64,000 nucleotides of DNA from Aureobasidium sp. EXF-3400 (taxonomy: Eukaryota; Ascomycota; Dothideomycetes; Dothideales; Saccotheciaceae), in contig SWBL01000194.1 of the NCBI GenBank assembly GCA_024195585.1, forward strand, positions 31,280-95,279, in the 5' to 3' direction. Both the position numbers and the translations under genes were made by a program. Below, piece by piece: positions 23,718 through 36,175 of this stretch. The notes under the pieces are model-generated. The model saw only the letters and a program-made list of their open reading frames with translations. It did no database searches and had not been told where the DNA came from. Numbering within the stretch: the stretch's first letter is position 1; the number at the start of each line of letters is the position of its first letter.

Positions 23718-26318
23718 CTACAAATCTAAGCAGAGGACCTTGGGCTGAACGCCACCTTGAATCTGCACGACGGTATTGGCCTTTATTGAGTTCGATAATG
23801 CTCTGTTGATGACAAAAGTGCCAGAAGTGCCGGCCGGTGCATTGACGACTGCATTGATCTTGCCATTCGCCACGCTCCACTGAACTCTCAGCACACCATA
23901 TGGTGTTGTCACCTGTGCGCTGGCAGACTTGAGATCGAAGCCAGTGTACGCTGGCGCGATAACCCAAGTCTTGTATCCAAAGGTCACGGGCCTAATACCA
24001 GCAATGTACTCAGTAAGGATGTAAGTTGGCGCACCTCCCCAAGGATGCGAAAGACTGGTGTAGCGAGAAAGACCAGGTTGCAGATTCGTGTCTACGTATT
24101 CCCAAGAAGCGCCGCTGTGTGTGGTTTTGTTGTTGATCATAGCAGCCCAGAGGTTTTCGAAGAGGTACTTTGCTTCAGCCGTGCGGTTTGATTGTAAGAG
24201 CGCGGGAAGAAGGAACCCATTTGTGTTGGGCGAGATGTTGACCACACCCTCTGAGGAGATATCGGTTGTATCTTTGTAACCAGGAGAGAGCTTTAGAGCA
24301 GTTAAAGCATTGATACAGGAAGTCGCTTGAGAAGCTGTTGCGATACCGGATGTAATGACAAATGCAAGCCCTTGGATGGAGAGCTTGGTCGCATTTTGAG
24401 GATTGTCACTAAAGTGACCTAGACTGGGTTGCCAGAACTTGGACTGAATGGTCGAAGTCAAGTTTCTGGCAACTGCAGACCAAGCTTGGGCTGAACTGTT
24501 ATCTCCAACAGCGATAGCAACCTCAGCCAATTCTTTGAAAGCTTGAACAGAAGCAGCATTGACTGCAAGACCAGCACCATCACCGAAGAAAGCATAACCC
24601 ACAGTCACAATGCCTGTGGAATTGTCGATTTTTCCGATGAGGTATTGTGCTGCAAGTTTCCATTGCTCCCAATTCTTCTTGGCAAAGTCAACGTCATTGC
24701 TGTAACGCATATGAGACCCAAAAGCAAGGAGACCGAGGATGTGGTAATCCTCGAGGAAGTAATAGTAGCCGTCAGCCTCTGAGAAGCTAGCAAAGATCAG
24801 AGTCGCAGATCCAGGATAACCAATAGGTGTGTTGAGTGGAAGCTGACCGGATGGTAACTGCCAATCTAAGAAAGTCTGAAGAGTGCCTGCAGAATAATCC
24901 TTGCGGTTTGTTGAGGTACTGATTATTGCAGCTGTATGGTAGAAGTCGCCGAGCCATACAAGTCTATCACGTTTGGCGCCGTCCATACAGATGTCAGCCG
25001 TGTTCGACTGGACGCCGAACTCAGGTAGGGCGGTGGATGCGTTGGTCATAGGGTTAGTGTAAATGGTAGTTCCGTTGCTTGAAACAACTTTGACATCTTT
25101 GACGTAGCCAGCTTGGTCTTGCCAACCACCAAAGCCAAAAGAGCCAGTTGTGATATTGGTAGGAGTACCTATGTAATAGTCGTTCAAAGTGACGTTAAGG
25201 ACCATAACACCATTGACTGAGACAGCGAGGTAGTTCCCGTTATACATCGCTGCAGATATAGAGTACCATTTTCCCTCTTTGACTTCGAAAGGAACCTTGA
25301 AGTTGTCGAGGTAGTATGATGTAAGCGTGGTCTGATTGACTATATTGAAACCATAGGCCAGGGCAATCGAGTTGGGAGGCAGCAGAGTCCGATTGACGTT
25401 GACATACGTAGTGGACTCAGGATAGCTGCCCACTAGATTCACTTGAATACCTCCATATCTGGTGCTGACAGGATAAGCCATGGTCCATCCAAGCCCACCT
25501 CGTTGGATCTTTGCGGAAAAAGTAAGGTTGTAGTTTGTGAAACCATTCGCTCTTGTGGTGAGACCAGCGCGCGAACCTCTGATAAACACACCGCTGTCCG
25601 AGGTTTCCCAGATGGTTTTGTATGCACCCGCTGCGAAACAAGAAGCACCAGCGGCCCTAGCACCAAGTTTCCAGATCTCATCATACAGTGGACTCGATGA
25701 AGTGAACTGCCCGGGGAGTCTGTTGTAATCAAGCTTGTCGACGGTAGCTCTAAATCCAACTTTCGAGAAGGTCACTGAGCCTGACGTGAGCAAGCGTAAT
25801 GTTTGCCAGCGTTGACCGCCTTGTGCGAGGTAGGATTCCAATTGACATGCTGAAGTGACCTCAAACGTTTCTACTCTGTAGGTGTTGGTAAGACCTTGAC
25901 CAAAAGAGAACGGACCATCAGAGAAAGGCAGATCTATATCTCCGAGGTCTTCAGTATATCTGCGGATGGTCAATCGAGAGTCATCCGAGCTCAGTACTGA
26001 AGCACTGACCTTGATTCGACCTGAACCTTTCCCTGGAAGCTAGAAACTTGAAAGAAGGGATATCCAGCAACCTCGTATCCATAATCCAACGTCGCTACCG
26101 GAGTATTCTTGTCGAGTGTGAAGGTTGTGAAAGGATGTGTTTCGTCGTCGGTAGCATTGCCAAGGGCGATAGAAAATGGGTAGAACTCATTGAGGCTGCT
26201 AATGCATAAGTCAATATCTTCAGGCTGTACACAATCATGCAGATAATGGATACTCAGACAATGGGATAGCCAGAGCTTGCCATGAGAGGCCTGCAAGCAG
26301 GGCTATCGTCTTTTGCAT
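23718..26318 (-). CDS. Secreted alpha-L-rhamnosidase-like glycoside hydrolase (GH78)
   Basis: Three exons (26318-26254, 26198-26010, 25959-23718) give about 831 aa. The signal peptide reads MQKTIALLAGLSWQALA. An N-terminal beta domain follows, then a lectin-like beta-sandwich insertion (about residues 230-390, with SFGFGGWQDQAGYVKDVKV). The (alpha/alpha)6 catalytic domain comes after, with the acidic motif MDGAKRDRLVWLGD matching the general-acid region of GH78, and a C-terminal beta domain (SLSHPWGGAPTYILTEYI onward). Such enzymes remove terminal L-rhamnose from plant glycosides or pectin. Many N-glycosylation sequons support secretion. Exon 2 could start at 26195 or 26198 (two in-frame AG sites). 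Introns are 55 and 50 nt. A TATAAAG lies about 50 bp before the ATG. Sugar specificity within GH78 cannot be read from sequence. Confidence 0.88.
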
Positions 26319-26366
26319 TTTCGACTTAGAGATATGGTTGCTGCCACTTTCACACAATGATCATCT

Positions 26367-26373
26367 CTTTATA
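26367..26373 (-). promoter_or_regulatory. TATA box (TATAAAG) of the GH78 gene
   Basis: On the minus strand TATAAAG lies about 50 bp upstream of the ATG at 26318, consistent with a regulated, inducible gene. Confidence 0.45.
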
Positions 26374-27648
26374 CGTCTGACATCGGTTTGTGATATCCCG
26401 ACGACAGCGTATCGGCTCCACATCTGCGCAGTGCAGGACAAGGAGTCAGCCCTACTTGAGATGAAAACGGTCTTTGAGGCCTAAAGGTTCCAAGATCGCT
26501 AAGACCGTATGCATCTGGTCATCTCCGCACTCTACGGTTCGGCTCGGGATAGTAAGCATGAAGCTAGACCTATCTTCGGAACTCCACACGGGTTGTTCGA
26601 GCTCTGACTGGATACATGAGTTGTTCCCTACAGCTCTAGGCTCCAGTGAAGGATAGAGTATGCGGCTCTCGCGAATACGGTCACGCCCACCGTCCATGTG
26701 GCTGACACAATTTAGTCTCGGTATGTGATCTCCCGAATGTATGTGGGGTTTCGCGGGGTGTGTGTGTGGAGGAGATTATCTTGTCCTGAGGAAGATCTCG
26801 GTAGTTGTGCTCTGCCAATACAAACATGAGTCCTGAGTTCAACGATAGTAAGTGTCCATCTCCTAGCAGTCCTCGGTCTCGATTGATAGATTTTCGGCAT
26901 CACTGTCGCGAGAACAACCTCACCCTGAAGCTTGCTTGTGGAAGGTTTGCGCAAAGGCGTATTCGACGGCCAGTTCTTATGCGCACAGTGGACGGTCTTT
27001 CGACAATCGTCCTCAGTAACAGTATAACTCTTTATCGAGGACCAAGGTGGCCAGTGATACCTTTCAGAATATCCCGACACCAGGTGTGATGAATACGCAG
27101 GGCGTTGTGGCGTGATATCACGCGGGCTGGTATGTTACCATATGTTCCGGTTGCCGGGTTCCTATGATCAAGATTCCATCGAGGAGACGATGATTTTCAG
27201 TCCATATGGCTGATTGGAATTGTGATGCCTCAGGCAAGAGGCATCGAGGCTGAAAACATCGTGGAGAAGTCACCCCGCATGACGCACTGGATATAAACAT
27301 CCCCTCCAGCCACACATGTCGACTCAAGCAGCAAGCGATCGAAGACTTGAGCACTTTCTCGATGAAGGCGACAAATGCTCTGCAGACCATAGAAGCACCG
27401 AAAACACAATGCATCGGTGATCGCGCGTCTTGGCTGTCAGGCACAGAACAGCTCGAGCTTAAACATGATGATGCAAAGACATCGTCATCTGCATAGCTAC
27501 CTACAGAGCTCCACTTTAAGCTCTCAATTTTATATTCTCCTCGCTGCAAACGCTTGAAGCTCTTCTTTCTCTGCTTCATCAGAATTCTTGTTCACTCTTC
27601 AAACACATTTCTCTACCTCCAAACCACCACCAACACACACATATCAAC
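26374..27648. other. Gene-free stretch of about 1.3 kb
   Basis: No convincing gene. A 153-codon minus-strand frame (27579-27118) with an ATG overlaps the promoter of the next gene and has no recognisable domain; other frames are shorter. The segment 27580-27648 is a pyrimidine- and CA-rich leader for the gene at 27649. Confidence 0.4.
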
Positions 27649-28142
27649 ATGCCTCGCTCCATGGCCCCTCCCCCATCCGGCGAGTTTCTCGTAAGACTTG
27701 AAACTCCCTTCAATGGAACACCCACCCACATCATCGACATCACTGGCGAGCCCAACCGTTCTGCCAATATCAAGCAGACTTTCCACCACGGAACCACCAT
27801 CGAGGAGAAGGTCGGCACCATGGCCTCGTACGTTCATTGTCAATCACCTTAACACGAGTGAGCACGCGACTAACACTTTGCTCTAGTGATGACGTCCAGG
27901 AATTGATCCGCCTCATCTCTCAGCTCCGCGGTTTCCCTTCGCACGAGACCAAGGACATCTATGGCCTCGACAAGGTCCTTGAGCTCCACACTCTCGAGAT
28001 CAACTGGTGCAACCAGGAGAGCGACCCTGCCGCCAACGAGATTGCAGACGTCCCTTCCGAGACCAAGCAGACCTTCAAGGACGTCGTCGACAGCATCTCT
28101 GCTGCTGCTCGTCAGTTCGCCAAGGCTGACAAGGCTCTCTAA
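27649..28142 (+). CDS. Small conserved-looking hypothetical protein, 144 aa
   Basis: Two exons (27649-27827 and 27887-28142; 59-nt intron with CTAAC branch) give 144 aa. It begins MPRSMAPPPSGEFLVRLETP, has an N-terminal beta-rich part with THIIDITGEPNRSANIKQTF, and ends in two amphipathic helices (DDVQELIRLISQLRGF and TKQTFKDVVDSISAAARQF). There is no signal peptide or membrane segment. The strong codon bias (mostly C- or G-ending codons) and well-formed leader suggest a well-expressed gene. I do not recognise a named family or function. The gene lies directly before the divergent pair at 28269-32110 but its composition is of the housekeeping type, so it is probably not part of that group. 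Confidence 0.75.
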
Positions 28143-28268
28143 ACTCATAATGATTGATGGTCAATAAATGTCATGACGAAAAGGATGCTATGTCTGTAAT
28201 ACTATATCCGATCGATACGAAATGAAATGTATCTGGTCCTTGTCCAACAAACACGTTACCCTACCAGC

Positions 28269-28837
28269 CTATGCCAATCCGCGATTTCGTGAATTCAATC
28301 CGCTATCCCTCAATATACTCTCGTTATGAACCCCAATACTGTTCAAACGGCTGAGCAATGTGTTCATTTCGTCGGCCATTGTGAGTAGTAAGCCTTGAGA
28401 TGTCCATGATGCTCCACTCTCAAGAACATAGAGAATCATGTATATGTGATCAGTGCAAGTTGTGGTGGTGCTCAATCCATCAGGTTTGGTAGACCTCACC
28501 CATTCGGCTGCGGGCCCAAAGCTGGCCAAATTCGAAACGCGCGAGGAATCACTCTTACTTGGATATATTTCTTACAGAGCACTCCCGACAACAGAAAGAT
28601 AAGTTTTTGTTCATATAGAAAGGTTTCTTGTGTCACACTGACCTCGTAGTTGCATTGTTGTCTGACAGAAGTATTGGAGTCAGGGTCGTATACGCAGCAA
28701 TGATCGGGCGGTGGAGAAATCCACCCCGCAGTACCCCGCCTCATGTCGGATATCTCATCAAGCATTGACTTTTCGTAATCCATTCTGATGTTTTTCCGCC
28801 CACCTTGTCGGAAAAGCATGATCATTCGCGCCAACAT
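28269..28837 (-). CDS. Hypothetical protein, tentative two-exon model
   Basis: Model: exon 28837-28643, intron 28642-28554 (89 nt, GTCAGT donor and AAG acceptor), exon 28553-28269, giving 159 aa. The first exon starts with two nearby Met codons (MLARMIMLFRQGGRKNIRM) and contains WISPPPDHCCVYDPDS. The second contains FGPAAEWVRSTKPDGL and a helical end (MADEMNTLLSRLNSIGV). The two halves join in phase 0, but the splice signals are weak and no family is recognised, so the model may be wrong or the locus may be a remnant. Its ATG is only 71 bp from that of the divergent NRPS-like gene, so if real the two must share a promoter. Confidence 0.35.
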
Positions 28838-28908
28838 GTGCTACATATATTGAGCTCAGCTCCCATCAGCATCGTGGAGACAAATTGACTGAAGATTGAA
28901 CAGACACA
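28838..28908. promoter_or_regulatory. Very short divergent interval before the NRPS-like gene
   Basis: Only 71 bp separate the ATG of the NRPS-like gene from that of the tentative minus-strand gene. A CATATATTGAGC stretch at 28846-28858 could act as an AT-rich core promoter. If the minus-strand gene is spurious, the promoter extends into it. Confidence 0.3.
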
Positions 28909-31900
28909 ATGTCTACATCAACACAAATCAAGATGGCGTTCGACCCAGCATCTTTCGGCAAGCTGCGGCTAAAGAGCCATGACTCTCTATACACGATAGA
29001 CGACTTGATCAGATCGCACGCTGCAGAACCCGAAGACTTTACTTTGATCGGAGCTCCTGTGAATGACCTTACAGACTTCGAGGAACATTCTGCTCGTGAC
29101 GTCGATCGGTTCGCCGATGCAGCAGCAGCTCGACTGCAAGAAATCGGATTGAAACCTGCAGTAAGATTCGTACGACACAAGAGCAAAGAGATTTCCCATT
29201 GACTGTTGACAGGATCCCAATCTGGATGAGTCTCCTATCATCGGTATGTTATGCATCTCCGGACTCGACATGGTCGTTACTCTCCTCGGTCTCTTGCGAT
29301 TAGGATACGGCGTTTTGTTGCTTTCGACCAGGCTAGCAGCTCCAGCATACGCTCGATTGATGACTATGGTCAACTGCTCCACTCTGATTTCGACGGATAC
29401 TTTCAAGACTGTCCTCGACGAAGTAAATGTTGAGAAACCTCTGACCTGCTTGCCTCTTCTGAAACGATCAGATTACATCGGTGTAAAAGCACCTACCTTC
29501 AAACGTCAATACACTCCGGCCCAAGAGACGAACAAGATCGCAGTCATCATCCATTCCTCTGGATCGACCGGCTTTCCCAAGCCAATCTTCCTCCGACACG
29601 CACAATGCCTTGCGACATTCACGCAGAACTTCGGCATGCGTGCTTTTCTAGCATCTCCGCTATTCCACAGCCAAGGCTTCTACGAGATGTTCAGAACAAT
29701 CTACTCCAAGAAACCTTTATATCTTTGTAACTACACAATCCCGCATACTCGGCAAGGCTTGACGGCCCAATTGCAGTTCTTGAAGCCCGAGATCTTCAAT
29801 TGCGTGCCATATCTGCTCAAGTTACTGTGTGAGACCGAGGAAGGCATCAATGAGCTAGCCAAAGTCAGTCTGGTACTCTATGCCGGCAGTGGCTGCCCAG
29901 ACGACGTAGGAGATTTACTGGTGAGCAGAGGAGTAAATCTGGTGCAGAACTATGGCTGCACGGAGATCGGTCGCATCATGACTTCGTTCCGATCATCAGG
30001 AGACACCGAATGGAACTACTGCCGGTTGAATCTTCCAGTCTCTGAACACGTTCTGATGGACGAGATAGCCCCTGGCGTGTTCGAATGTGTCGCTCTGGAG
30101 AGCTTGAAAACGAGAGTTGCCGTCAACTCAGACAATCCTCCGAACTCCTTCCGCTCTCGAGACCTGTTCGCACCTCATCCGACGCGGCCGAATCTTTGGA
30201 AGTATCTTAGTAGACTCGATGACCGCTTGACACTAGTCAACGGTGAGAAAGTTTTGCCTCTGCCTATAGAAGGTCGCATTCGTCAAGATCGTCTGGTGCA
30301 GGAAGCTGCTGTGTTCGGTATCGGTAGAAGCGTACCCGGAGTCATTATCTTTCGATCTCCCGACGCTAAAGACATGTCCGACGACGACTTCTTCGAAGCT
30401 GTATGGCCCGCTGTTGAGGATGCGAACGCTAGAGCAGAAAGCTTCTCCAGGATTCCAAAGGAGCTTGTCGTTCTTGTTGCTGCTGAGACTGAGTACCCAA
30501 AGACCGATAAAGGCACCTTTATCCGTGCGAAAATCTATGACCAGTTCAAGGTGGAGATTGAAAACAAGTACAGCGACTTTGAAAATGGCTCTCTAGGAAA
30601 CTTGACCCTTGAAGTACCCGAGCTCGAGGAATGGCTTCTCAGCGAGTTCAACGAGGAACTTGGAGTTTCGCTGAAGCTTGACACAGACTTCTACCAAGCT
30701 GGAATCGATAGTCTCCAGTCAACTAGAATGTGGTCGAGCATCAAAAAACAGATCAATCTCGGAGGCAACCATGCATCCCTAAGTCGGAATGTGCTTTACG
30801 AAACAGCAAACATTCGCGGTCTTGCCCAGCATCTTTATCTGACAAGAACAGGCGAAAGCAAGACGCAAGAAGACGAAATTACTGTCGTGGAGCAGCTTAT
30901 TTCAAAATACTCCAGCTTCAAGCAACACGAGCCCTGCGAGGCAGCCACCGATGAAAAAGACGTTGTGCTTCTCACAGGAGCCACTGGCACCGTTGGTATA
31001 CACATTATCACTAAGCTGGTCAGACAGAACAACGTGGCTGCAGTATGGGCGATTGTGCGAGCTTCATCGACTACCCAAGCAACTGAGCGGATCTCCGAAG
31101 CTCTGAGTTCACGCGGCTTGCACCTCACGGAAAGGGAAAAGGAGAAGATCGTCCCTTTCCTGGGTGATCTAAGCAAGACAGATCTTGGACTTGGCGAGGA
31201 GAGCCTGCAGAAGCTGAAATCGCAGCTCACCCATGTGATACACAGCGCTTGGGCTGTCAACTTCAACCTCGGCGTGAGAAGTTTCGAAAACCAGCACATC
31301 AAAGGCGCGTACAATCTTATCCAGCTGTGTCTCTCAACTCGCACACCAAAGCCTGCGAAGTTTTTCTTTTGTTCGTCCGTCTCATCGGCTGCAAACACGC
31401 CCCTTGATCAGAGAGTCAGAGAAAGTCAAGTACCACGACTCGAATTTGCTCAAGGAACAGGATATGGCAGATCGAAATTGGTGACCGAACATATCGTTCA
31501 CAACGCCATGCAGAATACTGGTATGTACGCCAGAGTATTGCGTCTTGGCCAAATTGCTGGTGATAGTCAGCGCGGAAATTGGAACACGACCGAAGCCATT
31601 GCCTTGATGATCCAGACAGCCACAACCATCAAAGCCCTGCCAACTCACAACGAAGAGCTCTCATGGCTGCCAGTAGACCTTGCGGCATCGATTGTTGTAG
31701 AGCTTTCGGGCATAGCGCAGCCAATCACCGAAACTCGCTTGCAGGACAATGAACTGGTCTACAACATTCAGAATCCGAAAGTATATCACTGGACTCTCGA
31801 TATCTTGCCTGCTCTGCGCAGAGCAGGCTTGAGGTTTGATGAAGTGTCGCCCAAAGAATGGGTGCAGAGACTGCGTGCCGGTGATCAGAACCCAGAGAGT

Positions 31901-32110
31901 AACCCGCCAGTCAAGTTGACCGAGTTCTTTGCCGAGCGATATGGAAATGTTGTCGGAAATGCACCGATGAAGAGTGCAGGCCGCTATGACACCATCCAGA
32001 CGTGCAAGGATAGTGCGACCATGACTGCGATCCCGGACTTGATTGAGTCGGATCTGGTGGCCAAGTTTGTGAAGGCGTGGGCAAAGGAGTGGAGAGTAGC
32101 GTTGATGTAG
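28909..32110 (+). CDS. NRPS-like adenylation-thiolation-reductase enzyme (carboxylic acid reductase type)
   Basis: Two exons (28909-29160 and 29213-32110) give 1,049 aa. Order of domains: an adenylation domain (about residues 25-520) with the AMP-binding loop HSSGSTGFPKP at 198 and YGCTEIGR; a thiolation domain with the phosphopantetheine serine in GIDSLQS at 584; and a C-terminal reductase of the extended short-chain dehydrogenase type with the Rossmann motif TGATGTVG at about 672 and catalytic YGRSK at about 835. There is no condensation domain. Such enzymes activate one carboxylic acid, load it on the carrier and release it as aldehyde or alcohol using NADPH. The substrate cannot be predicted here. 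The best-known relative by layout is aminoadipate reductase, but that is longer, and this is more likely a secondary-metabolism enzyme. The ATG at 28909 was chosen; a second Met lies at codon 9. It lies upstream of an OPT transporter and a ketopantoate-reductase-like gene on the same strand. Confidence 0.92.
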
Positions 32111-32752
32111 TAAGGCGATAGTGGTAATCTTGAATCGAAACGATGTTGTCTGGCGTAATCTCGCACGTCGTCGGCTTATGTGACTTGTTGTTATGTCGAA
32201 GAGCAAAGGTTTGCCGGCAGGCTTTCCCGTACAAGGGAAAGAATACGGGCCGGGATCTCCGGAAGATGTCTTGGCAACAAGTATCCTCAAAATAAGCATT
32301 CCAGAGAAAATCAAGCCTCAAGAGCTCTCGATACAATACCTTGAGTCATGTTAGTGCTAGCGATCGCGGAGAGTCTGAGTTTGATGACTGGAAAAATGGA
32401 AGGATTGAGCCGAGTGCCTGCTCAAGCCTGGTGTTTGCTTCCTGCGTCCTCACACGCCTACCTTTGTACATGGCCTTTCCGTAATTGGAAGACACGGAAG
32501 AGTCATCTATGCTTGGGCATCTTGATGGCTGCCAGTCAGCTCCATGGATCTATATCTTCATCCTGAAAACTCGGAAGCCCTGGGTATACGCGGCCTCTGT
32601 GGAGTATAGTCGTTGACCCAGCGGATGCCAATACGAAAACCATCATCATCGGCAAACTCGGATACGTCGGCTTCTTGTTTGCTTGAAAAACCAGCTACTT
32701 GCTGTCTTGTCTAATCTGATCATTGATCTGCCTCTTCTCATCTCAATTATCA
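32111..32752. other. Intergenic region, 642 bp
   Basis: It holds the 3' end of the NRPS-like gene and the promoter of the OPT gene. No open frame with gene-like features is seen. Confidence 0.45.
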
Positions 32753-35527
32753 ATGACAACCAAGATCGAACAAGATCCCAGGATCTATGCCCATGAATTC
32801 GAGTTGAGGTCAAGAAAGGATGCTGACAATGTGGATGTGACTGAGGAATACAAGAATAGAGATGCGTCGCAGCACTTTTCTGGAGACTCCGATGGCCACT
32901 CGTCAAACGACGAATTGTTGCTTGCTGCTGGCATTGATCCCAACGATAATGACAATCCATCTCTTCCTTGTTTGACACTTAGGATGTGGACGATCTCCAT
33001 CATTCTAACTATGTTAGTGACCGGATTAAATACGCTATTCACGTTACGAAAACCATCTGTTACCATCAGCTCCGCTGTCGTTCAACTGGTAGCGTTTCCG
33101 ATAGGAAGAGCATGGGAGAAGTTGCTCCCTGATTGGACCTTTTCGGTCTGTGGAAGGAAACTACGACTGAATCCCGGCGCTTTCAATGAAAAGGTAACAG
33201 TCCAAAAAACTGCGTGTTGAGCCAATGCTGATGTTGTTTCGTTGTCAAGGAACATATTCTAATCTGTATGTCTGAACGTCACTATGGATTATTCACTCTG
33301 CTGACGGTTCAGATATCATGAGTAACCTTAGCTACTCAACGCGTCTAAGTGCAGACACTCTTACCGAACAGGAGATGTTCTTTGGCTTCAAAGCAGGAGT
33401 GGGCTTTCAAATACTCATCACTCTGGGAACCATATTGACCGGTTTCACTTTCGCTGGACTAGCACGAGCTCTCATAGTCGAACCAAAGAACTTGGTTTGG
33501 CCTGGAGTCCTCGCTAATACAGCCTTAAATCGGACTCTACATCATAAAGGAGAATCTGAAGGCGGAAGGTTAGTCAAGGTCGCCGCATCGTAGTTTTCCA
33601 TTGCTTACATCAACCCAAGTACCTGGCAAATTTCTCGTTATGCCTTCTTCATGGTTGTCTTCGTTGCTTCCTTTGTCTGGTATTGGTTTCCCAATTTCAT
33701 CTTTCCAGCTGTAGGATATTTTACCTTTCTATGTTGGATATGGCCCAGAAGCGCAGTCGTCAATCAATTGTTCGGTATGTCGAGTGGACTAGGAATGGTT
33801 CCTCTAACCTTGGACTGTAAGCATTTTCTCTGTCGGAGGAGTAACATGGTCTAATCGGTAACTAGGGAGCCAAATTGCCTACATTGGATCTCCACTGGTT
33901 GTTCCTACTTGGGCCATCTTGAATGTTGGTGCATCTTTACTCTTTTGGATTTATGTCATCACTCCTGCAATGTACTACAGCAACACCTGGTTCAGTGCAT
34001 ACTTGCCCATCCAGAGTACAGCCGGTGCGTTCGTCCATAGCAACCTGCTGATATATAGCTAATATGACCTCTCCATTCTAGTGTTCGACGATGCAGGCAA
34101 AACTTACAATGTAACGAAGATCTTGACACATGACGACAAGTTTGACCACGCTAAATACTCTGCTTATTCGCAGGTGAGTACGCTAGATGCTACATGTATT
34201 GAGAGTATGCTAAGGGTTTGCAGGTATATTTACCCATCACATATGCTTTGTCTAACTTTGGCTTGCAATTTGCGGCTGTCATGGCTTTGATCGTATGGTT
34301 CGTCTTGGAACAACACACCGCGTTGCGGAGGGCTCCTTCTGCATTTAAATCCTGGATTAGAGCCCCATGTAAAGTCACAAAGGAAGGCACATACAAAGAT
34401 GTGCCCGTATGGTGGTACGCTCTGACAGGAATCGCATCTCTGTTTTGTCTGATACTGGCCTGTGAATATTGGCCAGTACAATTGCCTTGGTATGGCGTTC
34501 TTCTTGCTCTGGCCGTCTCCTCGATTCTCTTCATTCCTGTAAGTGCACGTCTGCATGTTGGCCTTTCCCTTGAAGCTGACCCCTACAGCTAGCCATGGTA
34601 TACGCTACTGCGAATGCGAAAGTCAGCATAGACGCGTTATGTCGACTGATTGCTGGCTATGTATTCGAAGGCAAAGTCTTAGCCAACATCTGGTTTTTCG
34701 ATATTGGCTATGTCACTGGAATCAAGGGACTTGCTTTTGCTCAAGATTTGAAGCTAGGCATCTACTGCAATGTATGTACACGCTTGCTGGTGTCAGGCTA
34801 TGATACAAGCTCTAACTCAACACAGATACCACCTCGAGATCTTTTTCTCGTTCAGACAGTCGGAATTGGCACGTCCGTTTTGACCCAAGTCGGCGTCTTA
34901 AGATGGGCGCTAAATCACATCTCGAACGTCTGTCAAACCGATGCCCCGGATGGATTCTCATGCCCGTACTCGAAGACCCATTTCAACACCAGCCTGATTT
35001 GGGGTGCCCTTGGACCGAAAATCTTCTTCTCCCGTGACTCGATCTACAGACCACTACTCTGGTTCTTTCTCATTGGGGCGCTCTTGCCAGTGCCGGTGTA
35101 CCTCCTGAAGCGTCGGTATCCCGACAGCCTCTGGCGATATTGCCATGTCCCTCTGTTCCTTGGAGGTCTGAACTACCTGCCTCCTGCTACAGGTACAAAC
35201 TACGGAAGCTGGGTTATCGTAGGCTTGATCTTTGGACTTCTGGTCAAGAAACGGGCGTTCGATTGGTGGCAAAAGTACAATTTTGTCCTCAGCGCTGCAT
35301 TAGACAGTTCCGTGGCGATCGCGGGTGCCATAATCTTCTTCACAATCTTCTATACTGGAGCAGCTAAGGGATTTTCGTGGTGGGGCACGACTGTTTACCA
35401 GGTAAATTGTGTCTAGAGACGAGAACGTTCGCTTTTGTTCGAAAAGACTAATCGTGTCAAATAGGATACCTGTGACTGGAAGTCTTGTCCCTATCTCAGC
35501 CTTTCGAAAGGACAGAAGTTCGGTTGA
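32753..35527 (+). CDS. OPT-family oligopeptide/siderophore-type transporter
   Basis: Ten exons: 32753-33193, 33250-33265, 33313-33569, 33621-33816, 33866-34024, 34082-34173, 34224-34538, 34589-34771, 34826-35401, 35465-35527. Together they encode 765 aa, in the usual range for OPT proteins. A hydrophilic N-terminus of about 75 residues is followed by some 12-16 membrane segments. Family motifs seen: LRLNPGAFNEKEHILI, QSTAVFDDAGKTYNVTKIL, FFDIGYVTGIKGLAFAQDLKLGIY, CPYSKTHFNTSLIWGALGP, and the C-terminal DTCDWKSCPYLSL. OPT proteins are proton-coupled importers of tetra/pentapeptides, glutathione or metal chelates at the plasma membrane or vacuole. Exon 2 is a microexon of only 16 nt, required to restore the conserved EHILI. 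The tenth exon is also tiny and carries the family's usual end. Its position after the NRPS-like gene suggests transport of a related compound, but that is inference. Confidence 0.93.
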
Positions 35528-36175
35528 ATTCGACGTTTTCTCGAACGTGGTTTGCGAACCACAAAAAGTTGCGAGTTCTGACCTTGCCGAGACTTTCAAA
35601 CACTGGAGCAACAACTGGATGGTGGTCGTCATCAAATACAGGATCTGGCACGTACGGCGATAGCTCTTCCGAGCAATGCGTATGATTAGGCATGATGATC
35701 TCGAAGACGTTCTAGGATGTGCATCGGGACGCAGCATATGCTCACAAGAGCTCATCAAAAGATAGAAGAAGAGATTAGGACTCAGAGCGAGATGTTGTGC
35801 CATCCAAATAGAGTTAGATTACGTTTGCGGTCAACCCGAATTCAAGACGCAGTGCAGCTTGCGCTTTCCCCGAACGACTCTGCAGTAAAGACAAGGCGAA
35901 GTACAAGAGTCCACGATTGCATCTAATTTCTGCTTCGTAAATGATTGAAGCTGAAGATCGAGGCCCGCCTTGTAGGGAGCAAACAATTTAGAGCAAATGT
36001 GAAACCATACCCGAAGGAGCGAGTTTTGCGTTGCACTGGCCGCTTTCTCGCACCCACGTGCTCGACTTCCGACACAGTCAACAAAGCAGTGACATTACAC
36101 GCCAAACCCTTGTCTGCACTCCAATCGCTGAAAAATTCATACGCAACCCCTCAGTCCAAGACTCCGCTCATCGCA
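35528..36175. other. Intergenic region, 648 bp
   Basis: It holds the 3' end of the OPT gene and the promoter of the reductase gene. A CACGTG E-box-like hexamer occurs at about 36055. No gene is seen. Confidence 0.4.

Noticed and set aside
27118..27579. Minus-strand frame of 153 codons with an ATG
   Set aside because: It starts 70 bp from a well-supported divergent gene, has no recognisable domain, and shows codon use unlike the real genes.
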